Source: Endobugula sp047619205 (GTDB lineage: Bacteria; Pseudomonadota; Gammaproteobacteria; Pseudomonadales; Cellvibrionaceae). From it: 25,533 bases of DNA. Of the stretch, positions 13,366 to 22,118 are shown one piece after another; position 1 is the first letter of the stretch; each line of letters begins with the position of its first letter. Location of the stretch: NCBI GenBank assembly GCA_047619205.1, contig JBLHJR010000042.1, positions 1-25,533 of the forward strand, read 5' to 3'. The notes beneath the pieces are model-generated. The model was not told the origin of the DNA and made no database searches. It saw only the letters and a program-made list of their open reading frames with translations. The translations under genes were made by a program, and so were the position numbers.

Positions 13366-16275
13366 ATGGACACTATGAAAAAATTACGCCAACTATTCGC
13401 TAAAAAGTCTGCAAGCCTTAAGCTTGCAGATGATATTCAAGCAGTAAAACAACAATCACCGGAGGCGCTTGAGGTGCTGCTGGCGGAATGCGGGAGTGCG
13501 ATAGAGCTACGCATAGAAGCATTACAGTACCTACCCTATAGCGTCGCTATGCGACAGGCAGCGATAAGCGTAGCGGCTCCAGTGCAAAAGGCTGCTTGCT
13601 TACGCCTAGCGGCATTAGTCGATAGCAAAGCAGTGAGTATTAGTCAGTTAATCGACGATATCGGTGATCCCGAAAGACTATTAGCCATTGCCGAACATTG
13701 CAACCAACAAGTATTACAAAATGCGGTGTTAGATACGATACAAAATCAACGCGTACTCGCGGATATCTGCTTGCAATCCACTTCCGCCGCAGTGCGCAAA
13801 ATCGTAGCAGAGCGTATCGAAGCGGTAGTGCTATTAGATGAACTCCTAGCGGCGCTAAAAAACAAAGACAAAACTGCATACAATATCATTAAAAGCAAGG
13901 TTAACCATATAAAGGCCCAGAAAAATGCCGTCACCAAAAGCCAACAGAAAATCGACGCCCTATGTGCCGATATGGAAGAACATAGTCACCATGCTTTCGA
14001 TAAAGACTATGCGGCACGTCTTACTAGGCTGGCACTACGTTGGGTGGATCTGGAATCTATTGCAGACGTAAATAATCAGCAGCGCTATCAGCAAGCCCAA
14101 GTAATCTGCCAACAAAAAGTAGATGTAAAGGATGCTGAAATCCAAGCAAAAAACCAATATCATCATCAAATGTCCACAGTAAATAGTCAGCGTCAATCAC
14201 TATTGCAACAGCTGTGGTTATACATAAATACCCTTTATGCTTTGCCCGTAATCAAAGCATCAATCAGTCTTCAGATGCTCGAACAACAGCAAGAACTTCA
14301 GGCAAAATGGATTGAACTCAGCGCCTATGGGTATATCAGCGCTGATCATTTTCAGCATTACACACAATTATGTGAGCTGGCTGAAAATTTATTTCAGCAA
14401 TACCAAGAGCGGGGTACCTTAAGTGACTGCCATGCTCGCCTAGAAGCGCAATTAATAGAAACGCCATCAAACAGTACATCAACAAACAGTACATCAACAA
14501 ACAGTACATCAACGGTGCAAACTTCTACACAAGATATCGACTATCTGCGTCTGTTACTGAGACCCATCGATGGGCTGAGCGCATTTTTGCCCGGAGAACA
14601 ATTGGCGGCATATAGGGTAACGTTACAGGCTATAGATAAAAAAAATGAACAGCAACAGCAGTATGAGCAAAAACAATGGCGTTCCATGAGTCGCCTTATT
14701 CGTCAAGGTCATATAGCAATAGCGCAAGGGCAACTTAAAAAAGCCTTCGGTATTCATCATGCGATTGAAGAAAAGTTGGCTGCTGGATTAACGCTCCCAC
14801 CTGGTATCCTTCAGCAGCAAAAAAGCTTAAGCGAGGCGGTTCAAAAATTACTTGATTGGCAAGACTACGCTGTGCTTCCAAAGCAGCAAGAACTCATCAA
14901 TGCTATGAAAAAACTCATTGATGTCAGCATGTCTCCAGAAGTCTTGGCAGGGAAAATAAAAACTCTACAACATGACTGGAAGCAACTCAAACAAAGAGGC
15001 GGTGACAGTAAGCAAGAGTTATGGGAGCAATTTAGTCAAGCGGCGGATGAAGCTTATATACCTTGCAAGCAATATTTTCAACAGCTCTCAATAGAACGCC
15101 AACAAGATATAGCGAAGCAAGAAAGTTTAGTACAGCAGCTTGAAGACTACTACCAACAACATGACTGGGGAAACACGAATTGGAAGCAGGTAGAGCAAGT
15201 GCTACGCATCGCCAAAAAAGAACTGCATCAATATATGCCCAACACGCGTAGTGGAAAAAAAAGTACAAGCCCATCGGTATTCTCTAACTTCAACAATATT
15301 ACACAGCTGATTCAAGAAAAATTAGACACAGAATGGGCGAGTAATAAAACCGCTAAGCTTCAGCTGATACAGCAAGCTGAAAAATTAGTGTTAGACAGTG
15401 ATATAGACAACGCCGTGAAACAAGCTAAACAACTGCAGGCACAGTGGAAAATGATCGCGAGATGTCACTATAGAGAGAACGAAAAGCTATGGCGAGATTT
15501 TCATCAACATTGCCAGCAGATCTTTAAGAACAAAGCCCAGCGAGAGGCGGATGATCAAAATGCCTGTCAGCTTAAGCTGAGCAACGCAAGTGCAGACATA
15601 GAAAAAATGACAGACTTTCTAGACTTAGCGGGCGAAGAGTTACTTGCGAAGCGTGATGCTTTTTTGCATCATAGCCAAGAATGTGAACAGATAATAGCAG
15701 AATTGCCTAAGCATATGCGGCATGATATCGATAGGATGGTAAAGCAAAAAAATCAACAGTTTGAGAAAAAAATCAGTCAAACACGTAGTTTATTAGAACA
15801 GAGTTTTTGGCAATATATGTTTGCCATTACCGAAAAAATTAATGCGTATCAACAGGCGCTTTCGGCATCGGCACCTACGGCGGATACATTACTACAAGCG
15901 CTCATGCTGGACGTAGACCAGCAAAGTTATTGGGTCAAAGGCGGGCTAGCCGCTATAAAAGATAAAATAGCTCAGTTAAGCACTCCCTCCACTAGCGACT
16001 CGGTAAGTAGGCATAAAGCGTTAACGCTACTGTGTATTCGTGCAGAAATATTGGCAGATAAAGTCTCACCCAAAGAGGATAAAGAACAGCGTATGGAATA
16101 CCAAGTCAATCGATTACAACAAGGGTTGAGTGGCAGTTTATCAGTAAGCGATACACCCGTAACACTAGCATTAGCTTGGGTGGCAGTTGAAGCGGTAGAT
16201 GAAGCCAGTTATCAGCACTTATCTAAGCGTTTCCAGCACTGCTGGCAGCTATTACCTGTTAAGGAGCCTCTCTAA
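13366..16275 (+). CDS. DUF349-type large coiled-coil protein
   Basis: A 969-residue, glutamine- and lysine-rich, mostly helical cytoplasmic protein with no signal peptide or membrane span. The first 180 residues resemble HEAT-like helical repeats (for example AAVRKIVAERIEAV followed by LLAALKNKDKTAYNIIK). The remainder repeats a helical pattern of the form LQxxWKxL...ELWxxFxxAxDxxY, as in DHDWKQLKQRG-like and QAQWKMIARC...EKLWRDFHQHCQQIF segments. That pattern is the signature of DUF349. A threonine/serine/asparagine linker near residues 366-385 is encoded by a 15-base tandem repeat. The molecular role of DUF349 proteins is not established. The gene follows the ATPase by 7 bases with AAGAGA as ribosome site. 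Alternative Met at codon 4 is possible. Confidence 0.8.
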   Translation: MDTMKKLRQLFAKKSASLKLADDIQAVKQQSPEALEVLLAECGSAIELRIEALQYLPYSVAMRQAAISVAAPVQKAACLRLAALVDSKAVSISQLIDDIGDPERLLAIAEHCNQQVLQNAVLDTIQNQRVLADICLQSTSAAVRKIVAERIEAVVLLDELLAALKNKDKTAYNIIKSKVNHIKAQKNAVTKSQQKIDALCADMEEHSHHAFDKDYAARLTRLALRWVDLESIADVNNQQRYQQAQVICQQKVDVKDAEIQAKNQYHHQMSTVNSQRQSLLQQLWLYINTLYALPVIKASISLQMLEQQQELQAKWIELSAYGYISADHFQHYTQLCELAENLFQQYQERGTLSDCHARLEAQLIETPSNSTSTNSTSTNSTSTVQTSTQDIDYLRLLLRPIDGLSAFLPGEQLAAYRVTLQAIDKKNEQQQQYEQKQWRSMSRLIRQGHIAIAQGQLKKAFGIHHAIEEKLAAGLTLPPGILQQQKSLSEAVQKLLDWQDYAVLPKQQELINAMKKLIDVSMSPEVLAGKIKTLQHDWKQLKQRGGDSKQELWEQFSQAADEAYIPCKQYFQQLSIERQQDIAKQESLVQQLEDYYQQHDWGNTNWKQVEQVLRIAKKELHQYMPNTRSGKKSTSPSVFSNFNNITQLIQEKLDTEWASNKTAKLQLIQQAEKLVLDSDIDNAVKQAKQLQAQWKMIARCHYRENEKLWRDFHQHCQQIFKNKAQREADDQNACQLKLSNASADIEKMTDFLDLAGEELLAKRDAFLHHSQECEQIIAELPKHMRHDIDRMVKQKNQQFEKKISQTRSLLEQSFWQYMFAITEKINAYQQALSASAPTADTLLQALMLDVDQQSYWVKGGLAAIKDKIAQLSTPSTSDSVSRHKALTLLCIRAEILADKVSPKEDKEQRMEYQVNRLQQGLSGSLSVSDTPVTLALAWVAVEAVDEASYQHLSKRFQHCWQLLPVKEPL
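14469..14513 (+). repeat. In-frame 15-base tandem repeat, three copies
   Basis: The unit AAACAGTACATCAAC occurs three times exactly, at 14469, 14484 and 14499, encoding a run of Asn-Ser-Thr-Ser-Thr units inside the DUF349-type gene. As the unit is a multiple of three, copy-number change would alter linker length without a frameshift. Confidence 0.95.
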
Positions 16276-16307
16276 TTAAGTCTAGGTCAGAATTTCGGTG
16301 AGGTGAA

Positions 16308-16412
16308 ATGACCAACTTTAAGGCGAAGATTGAAGCTAATAGTGAGCTATTGACGAAATTTTCAACGCGAAAGCCGGTCATTTTAACCCGCGAAAAATTA
16401 TCCATGACTTGA
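16308..16412 (+). CDS. Possible 34-residue peptide between the DUF349 gene and yceH
   Basis: ATG at 16308 follows GAGGT (16300-16304) very closely and opens 34 codons (MTNFKAKIEANSELL...) to TGA at 16410-16412. The product is polar and lysine-rich; I recognise no family. The spacing to the ribosome site is shorter than usual, so it may be chance or the remnant of a lost gene. Confidence 0.25.
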   Translation: MTNFKAKIEANSELLTKFSTRKPVILTREKLSMT

Positions 16413-16458
16413 TCAGCGGCTCTTTAACTCAGCATAAAAATAAGAGGCGATCTATTAG

Positions 16459-17118
16459 ATGTTAGAACTTAGTTTGTATGAAATCCGTGTCCTAGGGGCA
16501 TTAATGGAAAAAGCCGTGACTACACCGGACCAATATCCATTATCATTAAATGCCCTAAGCAATGCCTGCAATCAAAAAAGTAATCGCGAACCTGTAATGG
16601 CGTTAGAAGAGGCTCAGGTTCAGGATGTAGTCGATGGGCTAAAGCATAAAAAATTAGTCGGCGAAGCCCGGTTCGGTGGACGCACAGCAAAATTTAAACA
16701 TCGTTTTTGTAATACCGAATTTAGTGAAATACATCTAAACCCCCAAGAGTTCAGTATTATATGTGTGTTATTTTTACGTGGTCCACAAACGCCAGGTGAG
16801 CTACGTACACGCACGAATCGTCTCTATTCATTTACCGATGTTCAGGCTGTAGATGCCAGCTTGGAAGATCTACTCACGCGCAAAGATGGTCCTTTTGTCA
16901 TCAAGCTAGAGCGAGAATCGGGTAAGCGAGATGCGCGATACGCACATCTATTTTCTGGTCCAGTCGATACCGATACTACACCAAGTGGAAGTGCTGATAC
17001 GGATGAGCGGCAAGTCCTTGATGCTAGCGATCAAGAAAACCGTATTGTTGCGCTAGAGCGAGAAGTTGCCTCACTGCGCGAGGAGCTTTTAGCACTAAAG
17101 CTAGTCTTTGATTTATAG
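16459..17118 (+). CDS. yceH: YceH family protein (DUF480)
   Basis: Conserved proteobacterial protein with two winged-helix domains; the E. coli member is 215 residues, this one 219. Diagnostic blocks are LSLYEIRVLGALMEKAVTTPDQYPLS, ACNQKSNREPVM, LFLRGPQTPGELRTRTNRLYSF and the RDARYAHLFSG segment. A short acidic linker (about 172-190) leads to a C-terminal coiled coil (ALEREVASLREELLALK). The cellular role is unknown; the fold suggests nucleic-acid or protein binding. The ATG at 16459 has AGAGG about 12 bases upstream, rather far, but the N-terminus is as in the family. The gene stands 171 bases before glnE on the same strand. Confidence 0.93.
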   Translation: MLELSLYEIRVLGALMEKAVTTPDQYPLSLNALSNACNQKSNREPVMALEEAQVQDVVDGLKHKKLVGEARFGGRTAKFKHRFCNTEFSEIHLNPQEFSIICVLFLRGPQTPGELRTRTNRLYSFTDVQAVDASLEDLLTRKDGPFVIKLERESGKRDARYAHLFSGPVDTDTTPSGSADTDERQVLDASDQENRIVALEREVASLREELLALKLVFDL

Positions 17119-17289
17119 TGGGAAATGCAAATTGTCAATAATCAGTGAGTGCTTGTCCCTGCAATTTTTGATTAAGCCATTCATGGTCAAGCGTCAAGTA
17201 TCAGACGTCTCGCTTCCAATTATGCAGATAGCGTCCACTACCAATAAGTCTTACAATAAGTCTACTGATTTATTTGCCGTTAACGCCTT

Positions 17290-20200
17290 ATGACTTTTTT
17301 GTCCTGTATATTTACTCATCATCTTCCTGAAAGCTTGTTTGAAGAAGGTGAGAGTGTGAGTACTCGCTTATTGTCTAGCCTAGATGAATTGGCATCAAAA
17401 AAGTTACACTCTATTCTCGAGTCTTCCCCAGAACTTGCTTTGCAGTTAGTTCGCGCACTAGTGGGGAGTCAATATGTCCTCGAAAGTTGTTGTCGCAATC
17501 CCAATTTATTATTTCATTGGCTGCTGGTCGATACTCCTTACACCCCCTTATCAGCCGAGCGCATTGTGAAGATGGTGGAGTTGTCTTGCGCTGACTGTGC
17601 AACGGTAACAGAATTAGATACCGCATTGCGTTTGCTGCGCCGTCGCTTAATGGTGGCGATTGTGTGGCGGGATTTAAATCGCCTGTCTGATTTTGCAGAA
17701 GTATGCGAATCAATGACGGCGATGGCAGAGGCTTGCATTCAGCAGGCTGTGGATTTTCACTATAGCGAGCTATCCATTAAACATGGAGTGCCGCTGGGTC
17801 GGGAGTCGAAAGGAGCACAGCAGTTACTCGTATTGGGGATGGGGAAGCTGGGTGGTAGTGAGTTAAATCTCTCTTCTGATATTGATTTGATCTTTGCTTT
17901 TCCTGAGTCTGGAGAGACGGACCATCCTTCACGGCCATTGGATAATCAATCTTTTTTCACCCGTTTGGGGCAGCGACTCATTAAAAGCCTACATGAGCCG
18001 ACAGTGGATGGTTTTGTGTTTCGTGTGGATATGCGTTTACGACCTTATGGGCAAAGTGGTGATTTGGTCAGTAGTTTTGCGGCACTGGAAAACTACTATG
18101 CCACTCAGGGGCGTGATTGGGAGCGTTTTGCGGGAATTAAAGCGCGGGTAGTTGCGTGTTCAAACCTTGCAGATAAACAGGCAGATAAGCAGCAGTCATT
18201 GATCAGCCAGCCGTTGGTTGCGGAAGAATTGCAGGCTATTTTACGGCCATTTATTTATCGTCGTTATACGGATTTTTCCGTTATCGAATCCTTACGCAAG
18301 CTAAAGGCCATGATCGTGCAGGAGGTGCGGCGCAAGGGTATGGAAGCCAATGTGAAGTTGGGTGCAGGGGGTATCCGCGAGCTGGAATTTATCGCTCAGT
18401 CATTTCAATTGGTGCGTGGGGGGAGAGATAGGCAGCTGCAAGAACGTCATTGGTTGCGGGTAATGGAGCAGCTCGATACGGTATTGGATGAAGGGGTTGT
18501 CGATACGTTGCGCGAAGCTTATATTTTTTTGCGCAATACCGAGCATGCTATTCAGGCTTATCAAGATCAGCAAACCCAGCAGCTACCTATAGATACAAAG
18601 GTTCAGCAGATATTGGCGTGGTCCATGGGCTTTGCTACGTGGCCTGCCTTTGTCGAGCGTTTAGAGGCTTATCGTGCAGATGTTAGCGCGCAGTTTCAGC
18701 TAGTGATTACCGAGCCAAAAAAAAAGTCAGTTCAGCAAATTATCGATGATGAATGGTTATCGCTTTGGCATAGTTGCGCACCAGATCAAATGGGTAGCCA
18801 AGAGAGTAGAGTAGAGAGTAACAGCGAATTTATTGCGCTATTGAATGCGCAGGGTTGCCAGCAGTCAGAGGCGATTATTCAGCAGTTGTGTAAGCTACAC
18901 AATAGTTGGAGCATTAAACAATTGTCGGCAACCGCTGCCAAGTCACTGGACCGTTTAGTGCCACAATTATTATCCACCGCTATCCTCTTAGAACAACCAG
19001 ATAATACCCTGTTAAGGTTATTAGTCTGGCTGGAAAAAATCGTCGGGCGTAGTAGTTATATTACGCTATTGTTAGAAAATCCGACCGCATTGCGACATCT
19101 GGCGATGTTGTTTCAGGGGAGCTTATGGATCGCTGAACTGTTAGCGCAGATGCCCTCGTTATTAGATGAGTTGCTGGATACGGATAGCCTTTATACCTTA
19201 CCGACAAAAGCAGAGTTGCAAGGTGAGTTACGTCAGCATTTATTACGCATTGAGACCGGTGATGTCGAATCTATTATGGAAGCTTTACGTTACTTTAAGT
19301 TAGCTCATAGCTTGCGGGTGGCGGCTAGTGAGTTAGCGGGTAGCTTACCGTTGATGAGTGTCAGTGATTATTTAACCTGGATCGCTGAAGTGGTGTTGGA
19401 AGAAGTGTTGGCTTTAGCATGGCAGCAATTAACGCTTAAACATGGTGCTCCTTGCGGTATTAACAACGATGGCGGAGCGATTTTGCAAGATCTGTATTCT
19501 GGTGCTTCAGGGTTTGTGATTGTGGCCTATGGAAAACTGGGGGGTATAGAGCTGAGCTATAGTTCTGATCTAGACTTAGTCTTTATTTATAAAGCCGACG
19601 CCCAGGCGATGACCGACGGTGACAAGCCGATTGATAGTCAAACTTTTTATACACGTTTGGGCCAAAAAATCATTCACACCTTAAATACTCGTGCTTTATC
19701 TGGTCCTTTATACGCAGTGGATATGCGTTTGCGTCCATCAGGTAATTCGGGGCTGTTAGCAACCTCGATACAGGCATTTTCTCGATATCAGCTAAACGAT
19801 GCCTGGACATGGGAGCACCAAGCCTTGGTGAGGGCTCGACCCATTACGGGTGATGCCAATTTAATGGAAGAGGTCAATCAGTTGCGGTGTGAGGTGCTTG
19901 TGCAGAAGCGCTCAGCTGAGTCACTCAAGGGTGAGGTGAATGACATGCGTCAAAAAATGCGTGAGCACCTAGGCTCTGTAAAAAATAGGGGTTCTGCGAG
20001 TAATAGGGGCTCTGAAAATAGCGCGCAGGCGGGAAAATCTAAAAATAGCGATAAAACAGCACTATTTCACCTTAAGCAAGATTCTGGTGGTATCGTCGAT
20101 ATTGAATTTATGGTTCAATACGCTGTTTTGGCTTGGGCACATCAGCAGCCTGATGTTGCAGAGTACACAGATAATATCCGTATACTCCAATGTTTGCAGG

Positions 20201-20421
20201 TAGGCTTACACGAATGTTCGCCAAAAAATATGCTAGTGAGTACTGATCAAGCGCAATTATTGATAGAGATTTATAAGTCCTACCGTGAAGTAGGGCACCG
20301 TTTGGCACTACAAAAACAGTCATCGTTAATATCAAATGATCAGTTCGTAGCGTATCAACTGCCGCAAAAAAGGCAGCAGGTACAGCAATTATGGCAGCAG
20401 TTATTGAGTCTTGGCTCTTGA
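17290..20421 (+). CDS. glnE: Bifunctional glutamine synthetase adenylyltransferase/deadenylase
   Basis: GlnE adds AMP to, or removes it from, glutamine synthetase in response to PII and glutamine, and so sets ammonia assimilation. Two nucleotidyltransferase domains are visible. The N-terminal deadenylase has GMGKLGGSELNLSSDIDLIF (D197, D199) and FVFRVDMRLRPYG. The C-terminal adenylyltransferase has AYGKLGGIELSYSSDLDLVF (D760, D762) and YAVDMRLRPSGNSG. Helical linkers contain LGAGGIRELEFIAQ and DSGGIVDIEFMVQY. From ATG 17290 the protein is 1043 residues, longer than in E. coli (946). A GTG at 17356, with AAGG at 17345-17348 seven bases upstream, gives 1021 and has the better ribosome site. A low-complexity insert (NRGSASNRGSENSAQ, about residues 898-912) also adds length. 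Intact. Confidence 0.96.
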   Translation: MTFLSCIFTHHLPESLFEEGESVSTRLLSSLDELASKKLHSILESSPELALQLVRALVGSQYVLESCCRNPNLLFHWLLVDTPYTPLSAERIVKMVELSCADCATVTELDTALRLLRRRLMVAIVWRDLNRLSDFAEVCESMTAMAEACIQQAVDFHYSELSIKHGVPLGRESKGAQQLLVLGMGKLGGSELNLSSDIDLIFAFPESGETDHPSRPLDNQSFFTRLGQRLIKSLHEPTVDGFVFRVDMRLRPYGQSGDLVSSFAALENYYATQGRDWERFAGIKARVVACSNLADKQADKQQSLISQPLVAEELQAILRPFIYRRYTDFSVIESLRKLKAMIVQEVRRKGMEANVKLGAGGIRELEFIAQSFQLVRGGRDRQLQERHWLRVMEQLDTVLDEGVVDTLREAYIFLRNTEHAIQAYQDQQTQQLPIDTKVQQILAWSMGFATWPAFVERLEAYRADVSAQFQLVITEPKKKSVQQIIDDEWLSLWHSCAPDQMGSQESRVESNSEFIALLNAQGCQQSEAIIQQLCKLHNSWSIKQLSATAAKSLDRLVPQLLSTAILLEQPDNTLLRLLVWLEKIVGRSSYITLLLENPTALRHLAMLFQGSLWIAELLAQMPSLLDELLDTDSLYTLPTKAELQGELRQHLLRIETGDVESIMEALRYFKLAHSLRVAASELAGSLPLMSVSDYLTWIAEVVLEEVLALAWQQLTLKHGAPCGINNDGGAILQDLYSGASGFVIVAYGKLGGIELSYSSDLDLVFIYKADAQAMTDGDKPIDSQTFYTRLGQKIIHTLNTRALSGPLYAVDMRLRPSGNSGLLATSIQAFSRYQLNDAWTWEHQALVRARPITGDANLMEEVNQLRCEVLVQKRSAESLKGEVNDMRQKMREHLGSVKNRGSASNRGSENSAQAGKSKNSDKTALFHLKQDSGGIVDIEFMVQYAVLAWAHQQPDVAEYTDNIRILQCLQVGLHECSPKNMLVSTDQAQLLIEIYKSYREVGHRLALQKQSSLISNDQFVAYQLPQKRQQVQQLWQQLLSLGS
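17345..17348 (+). promoter_or_regulatory. Ribosome site favouring an internal GTG start of glnE
   Basis: AAGG lies 7 bases before the in-frame GTG at 17356, whereas the ATG at 17290 has no purine-rich site upstream. If used, the first 22 residues of the longer reading are not made. Confidence 0.45.
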
Positions 20422-20463
20422 GTTTAGGGAATGATCGCTGCTAATTTTTATGGGTTAACTATA

Positions 20464-20506
20464 GTTTCGGGAAGAGTTTCGGGAAGAGTTTCGGGAAGAG
20501 TTTCGG
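20464..20506. repeat. 12-base tandem repeat upstream of ilvE
   Basis: GTTTCGGGAAGA occurs three times in a row (20464, 20476, 20488), followed by a partial GTTTCGG to 20506. Degenerate copies (ATAGTTTC, ATAGTTTA) continue toward the ilvE ribosome site. A 12-base palindrome, GGAATTAATTCC (20505-20516), directly follows. The repeat fills much of the 131-base glnE-ilvE gap. Confidence 0.95.
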
Positions 20507-20552
20507 AATTAATTCCAGTGATAGTTTCAGCAATAGTTTAAGGAGATGAGTT

Positions 20553-21473
20553 ATGTCATTTGCCGATCGTGATGGCGTTATTTGGTTAGATGGTGAAATG
20601 GTGGACTGGCGTGAGGCTAAAGTCCATGTGTTAACCCATACACTGCATTATGGCATGGGTGTTTTTGAGGGCGTACGTGCCTATGAAACGGATCAGGGGC
20701 CTGCTATTTTTCGTTTGCAGGAGCACACGGATCGCTTATTTAATTCAGCCAAAATTCTTGATATGAAAATCCCTTTTTCTAAAGAACAGCTAAATGAAGC
20801 GCAAATTCAATCGGTTAAGCAGAACAACTTAAGTAGCGCCTATATTCGTCCGATGTGTTTTTATGGGGCGGAAGGCATGGGTTTACGAGCGGATAATCTA
20901 CAAACTCATGCGATGGTTGCTGCATGGTCTTGGGGTGCTTATCTGGGCGAGGATGGCATTAATAAGGGGATACGTATTAAGACCTCATCGTTCACTCGTC
21001 ATCATGTCAATATCACCATGTGTAAGGCTAAAGCCAATGGCAACTATATGAATTCAATGATGGCTTTACAAGAAGCTTTGCGCGATGGTTATGATGAGGC
21101 AATGCTCTTAGATGTCGATGGCTTTGTTGCCGAAGGCAGTGGCGAAAATATCTTTTTGGTGCGTAAGGGCACTATTTTCACGCCAGATCTTACCTCCGCT
21201 TTAGATGGTATTACGCGTAATACCATTTTTGTATTAGCAAAAGAATGCGGTTATGACATCGTTGAAAAGCGTATTACTCGTGACGAAGTGTACATCGCTG
21301 ATGAAGTTTTCTTTACGGGTAGTGCCGCAGAAGTTACACCCATTCGTGAAGTGGATAATCGCACCATTGGCAATGGTGGTCGTGGTCCTATTACTGAAAA
21401 ATTGCAAAGCTTATATTTTGATGTGGTTCACGGTCGTAATGAAGCCCATAAAGACTGGTTAACGCTTTGTTAG
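20553..21473 (+). CDS. ilvE: Branched-chain amino-acid aminotransferase
   Basis: Class IV PLP enzyme that makes the last step of valine, leucine and isoleucine synthesis, passing the amino group of glutamate to the 2-oxo acids. At 306 residues it is family length (E. coli 309). Visible motifs are HYGMGVFEGVRAYET, RLFNSAKIL, IRPMCFYGAEGMG, the PLP lysine K160 in CKAKANGNYMNS, EGSGENIFLV, DGITRNTI and the FFTGSAAEVTPI cofactor loop. The start ATG at 20553 has a strong AAGGAG 8 bases upstream. D-amino-acid transaminase and aminodeoxychorismate lyase share the fold but not the length and N-terminal ADRDGVIWLDGEMV block. The position after glnE is as in Pseudomonas. Confidence 0.96.
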   Translation: MSFADRDGVIWLDGEMVDWREAKVHVLTHTLHYGMGVFEGVRAYETDQGPAIFRLQEHTDRLFNSAKILDMKIPFSKEQLNEAQIQSVKQNNLSSAYIRPMCFYGAEGMGLRADNLQTHAMVAAWSWGAYLGEDGINKGIRIKTSSFTRHHVNITMCKAKANGNYMNSMMALQEALRDGYDEAMLLDVDGFVAEGSGENIFLVRKGTIFTPDLTSALDGITRNTIFVLAKECGYDIVEKRITRDEVYIADEVFFTGSAAEVTPIREVDNRTIGNGGRGPITEKLQSLYFDVVHGRNEAHKDWLTLC

Positions 21474-21534
21474 TGAAGACTGGAAAATTAAGAGAAGAGC
21501 CAGCCCTAGCATTTAGAGAGTTCAGAGAAATAAA

Positions 21535-22110
21535 ATGACATACTCCTACATTGATCAACTTGATGAGCATATTGATGTGATGAATATGGCTCGTGAGTTA
21601 GCGCCAATAGTTGAGAAAGTAGGTCTGCAGTGGATTTCGGCATTAAATAATGGCGGGAAAATATTACTGATGGGCAATGGCGGTAGCGCGGCAGATGCTC
21701 AGCACATTGCTGCTGAGTTAGTGGGCCGTTATCTGTGTGAACGTAAGGGGCTGCCCGCCATCGCTCTAACCACAGACACGTCTATTTTGACTGCCGTTGG
21801 CAATGATTACGGCTATGATGCGATATTTTCTCGTCAAGTAGAAGCGTTAGCGCAGTCTCAAGACGTAGTGGTGGGTTATTCGACTAGTGGCAATAGCACT
21901 AATGTGTGTAAGGCGATGCAAGCGGCGACGGATATAGGGTGTTATACGGTGGCGTTAACGGGTGAGGGTGGCGGTCAGCTAGGGACCTTGGTTGATAGCT
22001 GTATTCGTGTGCCATCGTCTTCTACTCCTCGTATTCAAGAAGTTCATGCATTTATAGGGCATATGTTGTGCGCCTTAGTGGATGCTACTTTTGCACCCAG
22101 TCCCGCGTAG
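21535..22110 (+). CDS. gmhA: Sedoheptulose-7-phosphate isomerase
   Basis: SIS-fold, zinc-dependent enzyme that converts sedoheptulose 7-phosphate to D-glycero-D-manno-heptose 7-phosphate, the first step toward the LPS core heptoses. The 191 residues (E. coli 192) include MGNGGSAADAQHIAAELVGR (residues 46-65, with H57 and E61), the LTAVGNDYGYDAIFSRQVEAL block, the phosphate loop GYSTSGNSTNV and TPRIQEVHAFIGHM near the C-terminus. DiaA, a replication-initiation relative, shares the fold. The heptose genes next door (gmhB, waaC, hldE) and the GNDYGYDAIFSRQ block favour GmhA. It opens the envelope-sugar gene run, 61 bases after ilvE, and gmhB follows after 8 bases. Confidence 0.92.
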   Translation: MTYSYIDQLDEHIDVMNMARELAPIVEKVGLQWISALNNGGKILLMGNGGSAADAQHIAAELVGRYLCERKGLPAIALTTDTSILTAVGNDYGYDAIFSRQVEALAQSQDVVVGYSTSGNSTNVCKAMQAATDIGCYTVALTGEGGGQLGTLVDSCIRVPSSSTPRIQEVHAFIGHMLCALVDATFAPSPA

Positions 22111-22118
22111 TATTGATC

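Noticed and set aside
17108..17293. 61-codon frame whose TGA overlaps the glnE ATG
   Set aside because: It begins inside yceH, has no family resemblance and no ribosome site; the ATGA overlap is probably chance, though it could matter for coupling if glnE starts at 17290.
20464..20506. CRISPR-like array
   Set aside because: Units of 12 bases are directly adjacent with no spacers and no cas genes are present.
22068..22118. Upstream ATG extending gmhB by 17 residues
   Set aside because: The extension overlaps gmhA, does not resemble any GmhB N-terminus, and the ATG at 22119 starts exactly at the conserved first strand.
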